From Rhodococcus opacus (GTDB lineage: Bacteria; Actinomycetota; Actinomycetes; Mycobacteriales; Mycobacteriaceae), in the NCBI RefSeq assembly GCF_012396235.1, contig NZ_JAAXPA010000036.1, positions 16,310 to 80,309 of the forward strand: a stretch of 64,000 bases of DNA, given 5' to 3'. The position numbers and the translations under genes were made by a program. The notes under the pieces were generated by a model. The model worked only from the letters and a program-made list of their open reading frames with translations, was not told where the DNA came from and did no database searches. This document shows, one piece after another, positions 26,612-35,574 of this stretch (position 1 is the first letter of the stretch; each line of letters opens with the position of its first letter).

Positions 26612-27937
26612 TCAGCCGAGGATTCGGGCGCGGTCGCGGTCGGAGTTGACGGTGAGGAGGGCGATCACCGCGCCGATGACGGCGGCGATGCCGAAGATCT
26701 GGAAGGCCGAGGCGTAGCCGCCGGCGGGGGTGGCTGCATTGTCGACGATGACGCCGGTGAGGTACGGGGCGATCAGGCCGCCGGTGGCCATCATCGCCAT
26801 GAACACGCCCAGCACGCCTGCCATCTGCTGCGGTGGGCAGATCTCCGAGATCGCGGCATTGAACAGCGGGATGATGACGGTGCCGACACCGTAGCCGATC
26901 GAGACGACCATCACCGCGACGATGGGCGTCTGGATGTACGGCATGGTGATCAGTGCGATGCCGCACAGCAGCAGTGCGATTCCCGGCACGATGCCGCGCA
27001 GCACCCGGGAACTGGCGCCGCGCACCAACAGCCGGTCGCTGACCGAGGTGCACAGGAACATGAAGAACAGTCCAGCGATGCTGGGGATCCCGAACATGGT
27101 GCCGGCCTGCACCCGCGAATACCCCAGGCCGACCTCGAAGTAGGACGGCAACCACGTCAGCACGACGGTGACGAGAGCGTACATGGTGAAGACTGCGGCG
27201 AGCGCGCCGAGAAATGTCGGTGTCCGGAGGATCCGGGACCATGGCACCTTGGGGTCGGCGGTCGGCGCAGCGGTGTCGACGTTCGCGGCGGCCTTCTTGA
27301 CGGGGCGCTTGCCGTAGGGCCCTCCTTGCCAGGTCACGAGCCACACGACGGACCAGACCACGCTGACCATGGCGAGGATGAGGAACGTGGATCGCCACCC
27401 CCAGTTCGCGACGGCCAGGGCCATCAGTGGAGCGATCAGAATCTTGGCGATCGACGCACCGGAAGCCAGGAAAGCGCCGGGCAGCCCACGCTTCTCTACG
27501 GGATGCCAGGAGTAGGCGCCGGTATGGATCAGCGCCCCCGACGGCCCCTCGAAGAATCCCAGCGCCATCCGGCTGATCAACAGCATCGTGAAGCCGGCAA
27601 CGACCACCAGCGGCACCATCGACGCTGCCCAGGCCAGGCACAACAGCAGTAGCAGCCAGCGCAACGACATCCACTTGTGCAACACCCCGGCAAAGAAGCC
27701 GCCAACGGTGAATGCCAGGAAAAATGCACTGCCTACGAGCCCGATCTGGGCGGAGGTCAGACCGAACTCTGTGGCCAGCGGCTGGGCAACCAGCCCGAAG
27801 ACGGCCTTGTCGGCCCAGTTGACGACGACCAACAGCACCAGAATTCCGGTGAGGCCCCAGGCCCGCACGCGGGACTCCCCTCCTACTTCGGGTGACACAA
27901 CGGGGGAAACGTCCTGCTTGCTCGATGTCATTCTCAT
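26612..27937 (-). CDS. MFS transporter, anion:cation symporter type
   Basis: A 441-residue MFS carrier, paralogous to the one at 18.8-20.1 kb: helix 1 reads VVNWADKAVFGLVAQPLATEFG, and FFEGPSGALIHTGAYSWHPVEKRGLP aligns with the same loop there. It probably imports a carboxylic acid. The ATG at 27937 has AGAGG upstream; a second ATG two codons on is possible. It is the first gene of the leftward beta-oxidation operon and divergent from the thiolase operon. Confidence 0.9.
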   Translation of the reverse strand: MRMTSSKQDVSPVVSPEVGGESRVRAWGLTGILVLLVVVNWADKAVFGLVAQPLATEFGLTSAQIGLVGSAFFLAFTVGGFFAGVLHKWMSLRWLLLLLCLAWAASMVPLVVVAGFTMLLISRMALGFFEGPSGALIHTGAYSWHPVEKRGLPGAFLASGASIAKILIAPLMALAVANWGWRSTFLILAMVSVVWSVVWLVTWQGGPYGKRPVKKAAANVDTAAPTADPKVPWSRILRTPTFLGALAAVFTMYALVTVVLTWLPSYFEVGLGYSRVQAGTMFGIPSIAGLFFMFLCTSVSDRLLVRGASSRVLRGIVPGIALLLCGIALITMPYIQTPIVAVMVVSIGYGVGTVIIPLFNAAISEICPPQQMAGVLGVFMAMMATGGLIAPYLTGVIVDNAATPAGGYASAFQIFGIAAVIGAVIALLTVNSDRDRARILG

Positions 27938-27978
27938 CGATCCTCTCGGGCAATGGCGACGGCTGCGCGGCGCGGAGA

Positions 27979-28006
27979 CTCGGGGGCTCGGGGGCTCGGG
28001 GGCTCG
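27979..28006. repeat. Eight-base tandem repeat
   Basis: CTCGGGGG occurs three times head to tail, plus a half unit. It lies in the 5' leader of the leftward MFS gene, about 40 bases from its start. Such a short array can slip; no function is evident. Confidence 0.85.
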
Positions 28007-28216
28007 AAGCGAACTGTGACGCGAACCACCCCGATTCGAAAAAGTAAATCATCATCCGGCATCAAAGGGCAATAGTTCACTGAAAGACGTCGACCACTTC
28101 TCGCGGTCACGCCTGTGAATTGGAAAAGCTGCTGCAAGACGGCAGGCCGAGCGTGGTGGACAGAATCTGTCGGGTCGTGTTAAGTAAATATCGATTCGAT
28201 CAGAGAGGAGTCAGAT

Positions 28217-29404
28217 GTGACTCGCAAGGTCCACGTCGCCGGAGTCGGGATGATCCCGTTCACCAAGCCCGGCAAGAGCGAGAACTACAACGTCATGGGT
28301 GAGACCGCTGCCCGCGCAGCATTGCGTGATGCCGGCATCGAGTACTCCCTCGTTCAGCAGGCCTACGTGGGGTACGTGTACGGCGACTCCACGGCCGGCC
28401 AGGCCGCGCTGTACGGAGTCGGCCTGACCGGAATCCCGGTTTTCAATGTCAACAACAACTGCGCCACCGGTTCGTCGGCGCTGTACCTGGCCCGCCAGGC
28501 CGTCGCCAGTGGTGCCGTCGAGTGCGCTCTGGCGGTCGGGTTCGAACAGATGAAACCCGGTGCGCTCAAGCGGGTCTGGGACGACCGCCCGGCGCCGATG
28601 TTCCGATTCGACAACCTGATGACGGAGATTCAGGGCGTCGACGAGACGTCCCCGCGCGCGGCCCAGCTGTTCGGCGGCGCGGGCGTTTCCCACATGCAGA
28701 AGTACGGCACGAAGCCGGAGACGTTCGCGAAGATCTCGGTCAAGGCCCGCAAGCACGCTGCCCACAACCCCAATGCCGTCTTCCGTGACTTGCTCACGGA
28801 GGAGCAGGTGCTCGAGTCGCCCCACATCTTCGGCCCCTTGACCAGATACCAGTGCTGCCCACCGACCTGCGGCGCCGCAGCGGCGGTGGTGTGCAGCGAA
28901 GAGTTCGCCCGCAAGCACGGGCTTGCGGCGGACGTGGTGATCGAGGCGCAGGCCCTCACGACCGACACCGCCAGCACGTTCGAGGACCGGGACATGATGA
29001 AGGTGGTCGGCTACGACATGACGGCAGCGGCCGCCGCCCAGGTGTACGAGGCCGCGGGCATCGGCCCCGAGGACGTACAGGTCGTCGAACTGCACGACTG
29101 CTTCTCCGCCAACGAGCTCATCACCTACGAGGGACTGGGTCTGACCCCCGAGGGCACCGCCGAGAAGTTCATCCTCGACGGCGACAACACCTACGGCGGC
29201 CGCGTGGTCACCAACCCCTCGGGTGGTCTGCTCTCCAAGGGCCACCCGCTCGGCGCCACCGGACTGGCCCAGTGCGCCGAACTCGTGTGGCAACTCCGCG
29301 GTCAGGCGGGGGCGCGTCAGGTGGAGGGTGCGCGGATCGGCCTGCAGCACAACCTCGGTCTCGGCGGCGCGTGCGTCGTGAGCGTCTTCAAGAAGGTGGG
29401 CTGA
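28217..29404 (+). CDS. SCP-x-like thiolase (lipid-transfer protein family)
   Basis: A 395-residue thiolase of the SCP-x/Ltp type, which cleaves 3-oxoacyl-CoA or, as in sterol catabolism, carries out aldol-type cleavage. The nucleophile Cys is in NNNCATGSS, and the C-terminal motifs are HDCFSANELITYEG and GHPLGATGLAQ. The sterol-carrier domain of the animal protein is absent. The start is a GTG at 28217 behind GAGAGGAG. Two MaoC hydratase genes follow directly, the same order as in steroid side-chain gene sets where such proteins form a complex. Confidence 0.9.
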   Translation: MTRKVHVAGVGMIPFTKPGKSENYNVMGETAARAALRDAGIEYSLVQQAYVGYVYGDSTAGQAALYGVGLTGIPVFNVNNNCATGSSALYLARQAVASGAVECALAVGFEQMKPGALKRVWDDRPAPMFRFDNLMTEIQGVDETSPRAAQLFGGAGVSHMQKYGTKPETFAKISVKARKHAAHNPNAVFRDLLTEEQVLESPHIFGPLTRYQCCPPTCGAAAAVVCSEEFARKHGLAADVVIEAQALTTDTASTFEDRDMMKVVGYDMTAAAAAQVYEAAGIGPEDVQVVELHDCFSANELITYEGLGLTPEGTAEKFILDGDNTYGGRVVTNPSGGLLSKGHPLGATGLAQCAELVWQLRGQAGARQVEGARIGLQHNLGLGGACVVSVFKKVG

Positions 29405-29405
29405 C

Positions 29406-29861
29406 ATGGCTCTCGACTCCGCCGTCGTCGGCAAGGTGATCCCCGGTCACGAAGTGGTCGTCGAGCGCGGACGTCTGCGCTTCTTCGCGCAGGCCATCGG
29501 CGAGACCAACCCGATCTACTTCGACACCGAGGCCGCCAAGGCGGCCGGGCACCGCGATGTACTCGTGCCGCCGACCTTCCTGTTCTGCCTGGACATGGAG
29601 AAGCCGGACCCGTTCGCCCTCATCCGCGAACTCGGGATCGACATGCGGTACGTGCTGCACGGCGAGCAGGCGTTCAAGTACCACTCGCCGGCCTATGCCG
29701 GCGACACGCTGGCCTACAACGGCACAGTCACCGACGTGTACTCGAAGAAGAACGGAGCGTTGGACTTCCTCGTCCGAACGGTCGACGTCACCCGCGACGG
29801 TGAGCCGATCGCCCGCCTCACCAACACCCTCGTCGTCCGAAACCCGAAGGCGGAAAAATGA
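29406..29861 (+). CDS. MaoC-like hydratase subunit (FAS1/HadA-type N-terminal)
   Basis: A 151-residue hotdog protein of the MaoC N-terminal type, with IGETNPIYFDTEAAKAAGHRDVLVPPTF near its start. This half-domain normally lacks the catalytic Asp-His pair and serves as the substrate-binding partner. It begins two bases after the thiolase stop and overlaps the next MaoC gene (ATGA), so a two-subunit enoyl-CoA hydratase like HadAB or ChsH1/H2 is expected. Confidence 0.88.
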   Translation: MALDSAVVGKVIPGHEVVVERGRLRFFAQAIGETNPIYFDTEAAKAAGHRDVLVPPTFLFCLDMEKPDPFALIRELGIDMRYVLHGEQAFKYHSPAYAGDTLAYNGTVTDVYSKKNGALDFLVRTVDVTRDGEPIARLTNTLVVRNPKAEK

Positions 29862-30238
29862 AAACAGGCGACTCCCTCCCGGAATTGCAGCTCGCCGGCA
29901 TCAGCCGCACCACGCTCGCGCTCTACGCCGGCGCGTCCGGTGACCACAATCCGATGCACATCGATCTCGACGTCGCGCGCTCCGGTGGCATGGACGACGT
30001 GTTCGCCCACGGCATGCTGTCGATGGCCTACCTCGGCCGACTGCTGACCAATTACGTTCCTCAGGAACGACTCTGCTCCTACGGCGTACGATTCGCCGCC
30101 ATCACCCCGCTGCACGCGAAGCCGACGTGCACCGGAACCGTGACCAAGGTCGAGGACGGCCTGGCCCATCTGGACCTCACCGTCACCCTCGCCGACGGAA
30201 CGGTCACCCTCCGCGGCGACGCCGTCGTCGCCGCCTGA
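29858..30238 (+). CDS. MaoC-like hydratase, catalytic subunit
   Basis: A 126-residue hotdog hydratase with the catalytic hydratase-2 motif GDHNPMHIDLDVAR (Asp and His present) and FAHGMLSMAYLG. It would add water to a trans-2-enoyl-CoA. It is coupled by ATGA to the preceding partner subunit. The small size of both proteins favours an obligate heterodimer or tetramer. Confidence 0.9.
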   Translation: MKTGDSLPELQLAGISRTTLALYAGASGDHNPMHIDLDVARSGGMDDVFAHGMLSMAYLGRLLTNYVPQERLCSYGVRFAAITPLHAKPTCTGTVTKVEDGLAHLDLTVTLADGTVTLRGDAVVAA

Positions 30239-30271
30239 CCTTCGCCACACCACCGAAAGGAAGTCCCGCTC

Positions 30272-31075
30272 ATGGGCAAGCTCGACACCAGGACAGCCAT
30301 CGTCACCGGATCCGGCCGCGGCATCGGCCGTGCCATCGCCATGAAGTTCGCGGCCGAGGGCGCCAGCGTCGTCGTCAACGACCTCGACCCGGGCCCGGCC
30401 AAGGAGACGGTCGAGGAGATCGTCGCAGCCGGCGGTAAGGCCGTCGCCAGTATCGGTTCGGTCACCGAGGAAGGCTTCGCGGACCGCTTCGTCGCCACCG
30501 CCGTCGACACCTTCGGCGGCCTCGACATCATCGTCAACAATGCCGGCTTCACCTGGGACAACGTCATCCAGAAGATGACCGACGAGCAGTGGGACACCAT
30601 CCTGGATCTGCACCTGAAGGCACCGTTCCAGATCCTGCGTGCCGCGCAGCCGTACATCAAGGCGAACCCGACCGACTACCACCGCAAGGTCGTCAACATC
30701 TCCTCCAACGCCGGTGTCGTCGGCAACGCCGGCCAGTCCAACTACGCCGCCGCCAAGGCCGGCATCATCGGACTGACCAAGACCCTCGCCCGCGAGTGGG
30801 GCCGCTACCGGGTGAATGTCAACGCGGTCGCCTACGGCCTGATCAACACCCGCCTGACGGAGGCGTCGGCGGACGGCAACGCCACCATCGACGTCGAAGG
30901 CCGGGAGATCAAGGTCGGCGTCAACCCCCAGCTGCTCGCCGCAGCCGAGCGGTCCATCCCGCTGGGCCGGGCCGGCCGTCCCGACGAGGCAGCGGGCGCA
31001 GTGTTCGCCCTGTGCCTGCCCGAGACCGACTACGTCAGCGGCCAGTGCCTGGTTTGCGACGGCGGCAGCCGCTAA
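30272..31075 (+). CDS. Short-chain dehydrogenase/reductase (FabG-like)
   Basis: A 267-residue SDR. The cofactor loop is TGSGRGIGRA, NNAG is present, and the active site is S-x12-Y-x3-K in NISSNAGVVGNAGQSNYAAAKAG. It is likely a 3-hydroxyacyl-CoA dehydrogenase that follows the MaoC hydratase in this operon. The Asp in VVVNDLDPG after the second strand suggests NAD(H) rather than NADP(H). The ATG follows GAAAGGAAG. Confidence 0.9.
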   Translation: MGKLDTRTAIVTGSGRGIGRAIAMKFAAEGASVVVNDLDPGPAKETVEEIVAAGGKAVASIGSVTEEGFADRFVATAVDTFGGLDIIVNNAGFTWDNVIQKMTDEQWDTILDLHLKAPFQILRAAQPYIKANPTDYHRKVVNISSNAGVVGNAGQSNYAAAKAGIIGLTKTLAREWGRYRVNVNAVAYGLINTRLTEASADGNATIDVEGREIKVGVNPQLLAAAERSIPLGRAGRPDEAAGAVFALCLPETDYVSGQCLVCDGGSR

Positions 31076-31099
31076 CTATCCCCGACAGGAGGGGTCCCC

Positions 31100-32647
31100 A
31101 TGTACTTGACTCAGTCACTGCATCGCGCGGTGCAGCAACGCCCGAACCAGCCCATGACCGTGTGCGGGGACCGCATCCACACCAGCAGCGAGACCGGAGA
31201 CAGGGTCGCCCGCCTCGCGGGCGCTCTGCTCGGTCTCGGTGTGGGGGTCGGCGACCGCGTCGGCATGCTGTCGCTCAATTCCGACCGGTACCACGAGTAC
31301 TTCTTCGCCACCTGGTGGATAGGCGGCGTGGTCAACCCGCTCAACACCCGCTGGAGCGCCGCCGAGATCGCGTTCGCCCTCGAAGACTCACAGACGACGG
31401 TACTGCTGGTCGACGACACCTTCGTACCGCTGCTGGACGAGATGCGCACACTCTTCCCGTCGCTGCGAGCAGTGGTGCACTGCGGCGACCAACCGACACC
31501 GGACGGGCTTCTCCGTTACGAAGACCTGGTCGCCACCGCGGAACCCGTCGAAGACCTGCGCGTGGGCGGAGACACCCTGGCAGGGATCTTCTATACCGGT
31601 GGTACCAGCGGCCGCCCCAAAGGCGTCATGCTCACCCACCTCAACCTGATGACCGCGAGCCTCGGGTCGCTGGCCGCCAACCACACCGCCGTCGCAGGCA
31701 GCCGCGCCCTGCTGTCCGCACCCATGTTCCACCTCGCTGCACTGGCCAGCTGGAACGGCCAGAACATCGCCGGGGGCATCCTGGTGATGTTGCCGTCGTT
31801 CGAACCGGCCGCGGCGCTGCGACTGATCGAAGAGCGGCGGATCAACTCGATGCTGTTGGTACCGACCATGATCCAGATGCTGCTGCGCCATCCGGAGCGC
31901 GAGATCCGCGACCTGTCCAGCATCACCGCAATTCAGTACGGCGCGTCCCCGATCTCCGAGACCCTGCTACGCCAGGCCCAGCGCGCCTTCCCGAAAGCTG
32001 ATTTCGTGCAGGGTTACGGGATGACCGAGGCCGGCCCCGGACTCACCTCGCTCAGCGCCGACGACCACCACGCGGCCACCCGGCTCAATTCGGCCGGTCG
32101 GCCGATGGGTCACGTCGAGGTGCGGGTTGTCGACGACCGAGGCAACGAACTCCCCCGCGGCGAGGTCGGCGAGATCATTGCCCGTGGCGGCAACATCATG
32201 ACCGGTTACTGGAATCGACCGGAAGAGACCGCGGCGGCGCTGCGCGACGGCTGGCTGTACACCGGCGACGGCGGCTACATGGACGAGGACGGCTACCTGT
32301 TCGTGGTGGACCGACTGAAGGACATGATCATTTCCGGGGGAGAGAACGTGTACTCGACCGAAGTCGAGAATGCTCTCGCCTCTCATCCCGATGTGGTGCA
32401 GTGTGCGGTGATCGGTGTTCCCGACGATCGGTTCGGCGAGCGGGTGCACGCGTTTCTGGTGATGAAACCGGGCACGTCACTGACCTGCGACGACGTGCGA
32501 GCCCACGCCAAGAAACTGATCGCCGGGTACAAGTCGCCACGGAGCATCACGATCGTGGAGCAGATGCCGGTCTCGCCGGCTGGCAAGATACTCAAGAGAG
32601 AACTCCGCCGGCAGTTCTCCGACCTGGCCGACCGCACCGCGCACTGA
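31100..32647 (+). CDS. Acyl-CoA ligase (FadD-like, ANL superfamily)
   Basis: A 515-residue AMP-forming ligase that activates a carboxylic acid to its CoA thioester. The P-loop is FYTGGTSGRPKGV, the A5 region is QGYGMTEAGPG, the hinge is DRLKDMIISGGENVYSTEVE, and the catalytic lysine lies in SPAGKILKREL near the C-terminus. It follows the SDR gene by 24 bases with an AGGAGG box and probably begins the pathway served by the thiolase, hydratase and SDR genes before it. Confidence 0.92.
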   Translation: MYLTQSLHRAVQQRPNQPMTVCGDRIHTSSETGDRVARLAGALLGLGVGVGDRVGMLSLNSDRYHEYFFATWWIGGVVNPLNTRWSAAEIAFALEDSQTTVLLVDDTFVPLLDEMRTLFPSLRAVVHCGDQPTPDGLLRYEDLVATAEPVEDLRVGGDTLAGIFYTGGTSGRPKGVMLTHLNLMTASLGSLAANHTAVAGSRALLSAPMFHLAALASWNGQNIAGGILVMLPSFEPAAALRLIEERRINSMLLVPTMIQMLLRHPEREIRDLSSITAIQYGASPISETLLRQAQRAFPKADFVQGYGMTEAGPGLTSLSADDHHAATRLNSAGRPMGHVEVRVVDDRGNELPRGEVGEIIARGGNIMTGYWNRPEETAAALRDGWLYTGDGGYMDEDGYLFVVDRLKDMIISGGENVYSTEVENALASHPDVVQCAVIGVPDDRFGERVHAFLVMKPGTSLTCDDVRAHAKKLIAGYKSPRSITIVEQMPVSPAGKILKRELRRQFSDLADRTAH

Positions 32648-32662
32648 CACCCCGAGGCTGCA

Positions 32663-33859
32663 ATGACGATCGACACATCGGACGACACACCTGCTGTCGA
32701 GCCGTCCGCCAAGAAGACGCCGCGGCCGCGCAACCGTAAAGCGCAGATCATCACGGTGGCCCGAGAGCAATTCGGGAGACGCGGCTACCACGGGGTGAAC
32801 ATGGAGGACATCGCCTCCGCGGTGGGAATCACCGCGGGGGCGCTGTACCGCCATTTCCCGAACAAGCAGGACCTTCTGGCACAGGCGATACTCAATGCCG
32901 CCTCGTCGATCACGGCCACCCTCGACGACGTCGACCCCGAGGACTCGGCCTCGAACTGTCTGGCCCTGTTCCGCTACTGCCTCGACAACGATTTCCGCGC
33001 TGTCCTGTTCGACCAGGAAGCCCGCCACCTCGCTCCCGAACGCCGGGCCGAGGTGCGGACGGCCGTTCAGTCGGTCCCGGCACGCATCGCCGACGCCCTC
33101 CGCTCCGAACGCCCCGACCTCACCACTGCGGACGCCGACTTGCTGGCCTGGGCCATGTCGAGCGTCGCCCTCAGTCCAGCCCGGCACCGAACGACCTTGC
33201 CGCGCAAACGCTTGGAGAGCCTGCTGCTGGAGCTGTGCGAACGGCTGCGGAGCGCTCCGATCCGGCACGACGAGGAGATACCTGCCGAGGAGGCATACGT
33301 CTCCGGCTTCGCTCACGCTTCCCGTCGTGAAACCCTGTTGACCGCCGCCATCTCCCTGTTCCGGCGGCGCGGCTACCAGTCGGTGACGATGGACGACATC
33401 GGCGCCGCCGCGGGGATGGCGAGTTCGAGCATCTACACCTACTTCGCCGGCAAGGCCGAGGTGCTCCAGGCGATCCTCGTCCGAGGCACCGAGTCCCTGC
33501 GGATGGGGTTGGTCCAGGCGCTTGCCGGTGCGCGCTCCCGCGAGGACGCGCTCGCTCTGGTGGTGCACTCGTACGCCTCGGCCGTGTCGGCACCCGACAG
33601 TGCCATCGGCATCCTCATCGAGGAGTCGACGAATTTACCCGAAGAGGCACAGTCGCAGTCCCGCACGGCTCAACGCGAGTACATCGACGAGTGGGTACAT
33701 CTCCTCGGCACCGACACCCACGAGACCCGGACTACCGTGCTCGCCGCAATCGGGTTGGTCAACGACCTTTCCCGGTTGCGGCACCTGCACACCCGACCGC
33801 GCTACCGAGACGAAATCGAGGAACTGGCCCTTCGGGTACTGGGAGTCCGTACCGCCTGA
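32663..33859 (+). CDS. Tandem TetR-family regulator (two repressor units in one chain)
   Basis: A 398-residue protein made of two complete TetR units. The first helix-turn-helix is at residues 26-75 (MEDIASAVGITAGALYRHF) and the second at 220-270 (MDDIGAAAGMASSSIYTYF), each followed by its own ligand domain. A single chain may therefore act as a covalent dimer with two different half-site readers. It is the last gene of the thiolase-ligase operon, so it probably controls that operon in response to an acyl-CoA. It abuts the convergent transporter gene without a gap. Confidence 0.9.
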   Translation: MTIDTSDDTPAVEPSAKKTPRPRNRKAQIITVAREQFGRRGYHGVNMEDIASAVGITAGALYRHFPNKQDLLAQAILNAASSITATLDDVDPEDSASNCLALFRYCLDNDFRAVLFDQEARHLAPERRAEVRTAVQSVPARIADALRSERPDLTTADADLLAWAMSSVALSPARHRTTLPRKRLESLLLELCERLRSAPIRHDEEIPAEEAYVSGFAHASRRETLLTAAISLFRRRGYQSVTMDDIGAAAGMASSSIYTYFAGKAEVLQAILVRGTESLRMGLVQALAGARSREDALALVVHSYASAVSAPDSAIGILIEESTNLPEEAQSQSRTAQREYIDEWVHLLGTDTHETRTTVLAAIGLVNDLSRLRHLHTRPRYRDEIEELALRVLGVRTA

Positions 33860-35467
33860 TCACCCACCGCCGAGGCCGACCACGGCGATCATCAAGGGCA
33901 GGAAGACGATGATCAGGATCGCGCCGACGATGTCGAAGGATATTCCGCTTCGGATCATCGTGGTGATCCGGACGGCTCCGGAGCCGTAGACCACGGCGTT
34001 CTGCGGCGTCGAGACCGGCAGCATGAAGCCGAACGACGCGGCGAACGTGGCCGCGAGCGCAGGCACGAAGGGGTTGACCCCGGCCGCCAACGCCACCGGG
34101 ATCACGATCGGCACCACGACCGCCGCCGACGCCGTGTTGCTCGTCGTCTCCGATACGGCGATGGCCAGCAGCACGGCGAACACGGTGATGGCGACGACGC
34201 TCGTCAGGCCCAGCGAGTCGGCGACGGAGGTGCCGATCGTCTCGGCGAGTCCGGTGTCGGCGAGCAGTGCGCCGAAGATGATGCCGCTGCCGAACAGCAC
34301 GATCGTGCCCCAGTCGATCTCTGCGGCGTCCCGCCAGGTCAGCGTGAACTCGCGATTCTCCCAATCGGTCGGCAGAAGGTAGAGCAACGCCGCCCCGAAG
34401 ACTGCGACCATGCCCTCGTCGAGTCGGTCACTGATCGTGCTGTAGAGATCCGAGTCGTTGCCGGCGATCACCGCGACGACACCGGGCAGGATCCACAGCG
34501 TCACCGTGACTCCGAACGCGATGAGCGTGTTCTTCTCCGCACGCGACAGCGGACCCATTTCCGCGCGCTGCTCCGCCAGGTAGTCGGCGACGCCTTCGAT
34601 GCGACGGATCTCCGGTTTGTTGATGCGCAGCAGGATGATGGCGAGCGCGATGAACATCAGCAGGCAGATCGGGATGGCCATCACCATCCATTGCCCGAAG
34701 CTGATCCGCTCCCCCGTGGCCTCCTCGATGAGCCCGCGTCCGATGAGATTGGGTGGGCTCCCGACCGGCGTCAGCAGGCCGCCCACGCTTGCGCTGTATG
34801 CGAGCATCAGCATGATCGCGGCGCCCACCCTGACGCGCAACGGGTCGAAGTCCTCGGCGACGACGCCGCGGCGCTGCATGAGCTTCGCGATGACGCCGAG
34901 GATGCCCAGGGCGGTGGGCAGCAGCATGGCCACGGTCGCGGTGTTGGATACGAACGCCGAGAGTCCGCACGTGATCGCGCCGAACGCGACGATCACACCG
35001 GTGGTGGACTGGCCGACACGCGGCAGGGTCAGTATCCGAAACGCGAAGCGCCGTGCGACGCCATGCTTGAGCATCGCCTGAGCGAGGATGAACGCTCCGA
35101 TGAACGTGAAGATCGTCGACGATCCGAACGCGGCGAGAACTTCGTCGGCCGGCGCCACGCCCAGAAACACCACGATCGCCACCCCGAGCAGCCCGCCGAT
35201 CGGGATCGGCACCGCCTCGGTCACCCACAGCACGATGACGCCGAGCAGCACGCCGGCCAACGTCTGCTGGTTGGGCGGTATGTCGATCGGCAGGGCGAGG
35301 AACGCGAGCGTGATCAGCGGCGCCAGAAAGAGCCCGATCGTGCGGCGGCCCTTCTCGAATCGCTCCTCGGCGGGTGAGAGCTGCTGTTCGCCGAGGCTGC
35401 GATAGGTGGTGTGCCCGAGCAACGCCTTGTCGACGTCGGTGCGGTCGCCCTGGTTCTCGGCTGTCAT
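33860..35467 (-). CDS. DASS/SLC13-family carboxylate transporter
   Basis: A 535-residue permease of the divalent-anion:sodium symporter family, with about 11-12 membrane segments. The two conserved SNT-type loops are seen in FVSNTATVAMLLPTALGI and SETTSNTASAAVVVPIVIPVA, which bind sodium and the carboxylate. It likely imports dicarboxylates such as succinate or malate. The ATG at 35467 follows GGGGAGGG. Its 3' end abuts the TetR gene, with no room for an ordinary terminator. Confidence 0.92.
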   Translation of the reverse strand: MTAENQGDRTDVDKALLGHTTYRSLGEQQLSPAEERFEKGRRTIGLFLAPLITLAFLALPIDIPPNQQTLAGVLLGVIVLWVTEAVPIPIGGLLGVAIVVFLGVAPADEVLAAFGSSTIFTFIGAFILAQAMLKHGVARRFAFRILTLPRVGQSTTGVIVAFGAITCGLSAFVSNTATVAMLLPTALGILGVIAKLMQRRGVVAEDFDPLRVRVGAAIMLMLAYSASVGGLLTPVGSPPNLIGRGLIEEATGERISFGQWMVMAIPICLLMFIALAIILLRINKPEIRRIEGVADYLAEQRAEMGPLSRAEKNTLIAFGVTVTLWILPGVVAVIAGNDSDLYSTISDRLDEGMVAVFGAALLYLLPTDWENREFTLTWRDAAEIDWGTIVLFGSGIIFGALLADTGLAETIGTSVADSLGLTSVVAITVFAVLLAIAVSETTSNTASAAVVVPIVIPVALAAGVNPFVPALAATFAASFGFMLPVSTPQNAVVYGSGAVRITTMIRSGISFDIVGAILIIVFLPLMIAVVGLGGG

Positions 35468-35574
35468 GGTCCCTCCCCTGCGACACGGATTGGTACGGAA
35501 GTAGTACCCAACAACGAACGTCCTAGTCGTTGAAGCAGCATGTTTTCTCCCGGACGGGGCAGCACGACCGACGC

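Noticed and set aside
25352..27652. 766-residue plus-strand open frame
   Set aside because: It lies wholly antisense to an acyl-CoA dehydrogenase and an MFS gene with full family motifs, and its own composition is low-complexity.
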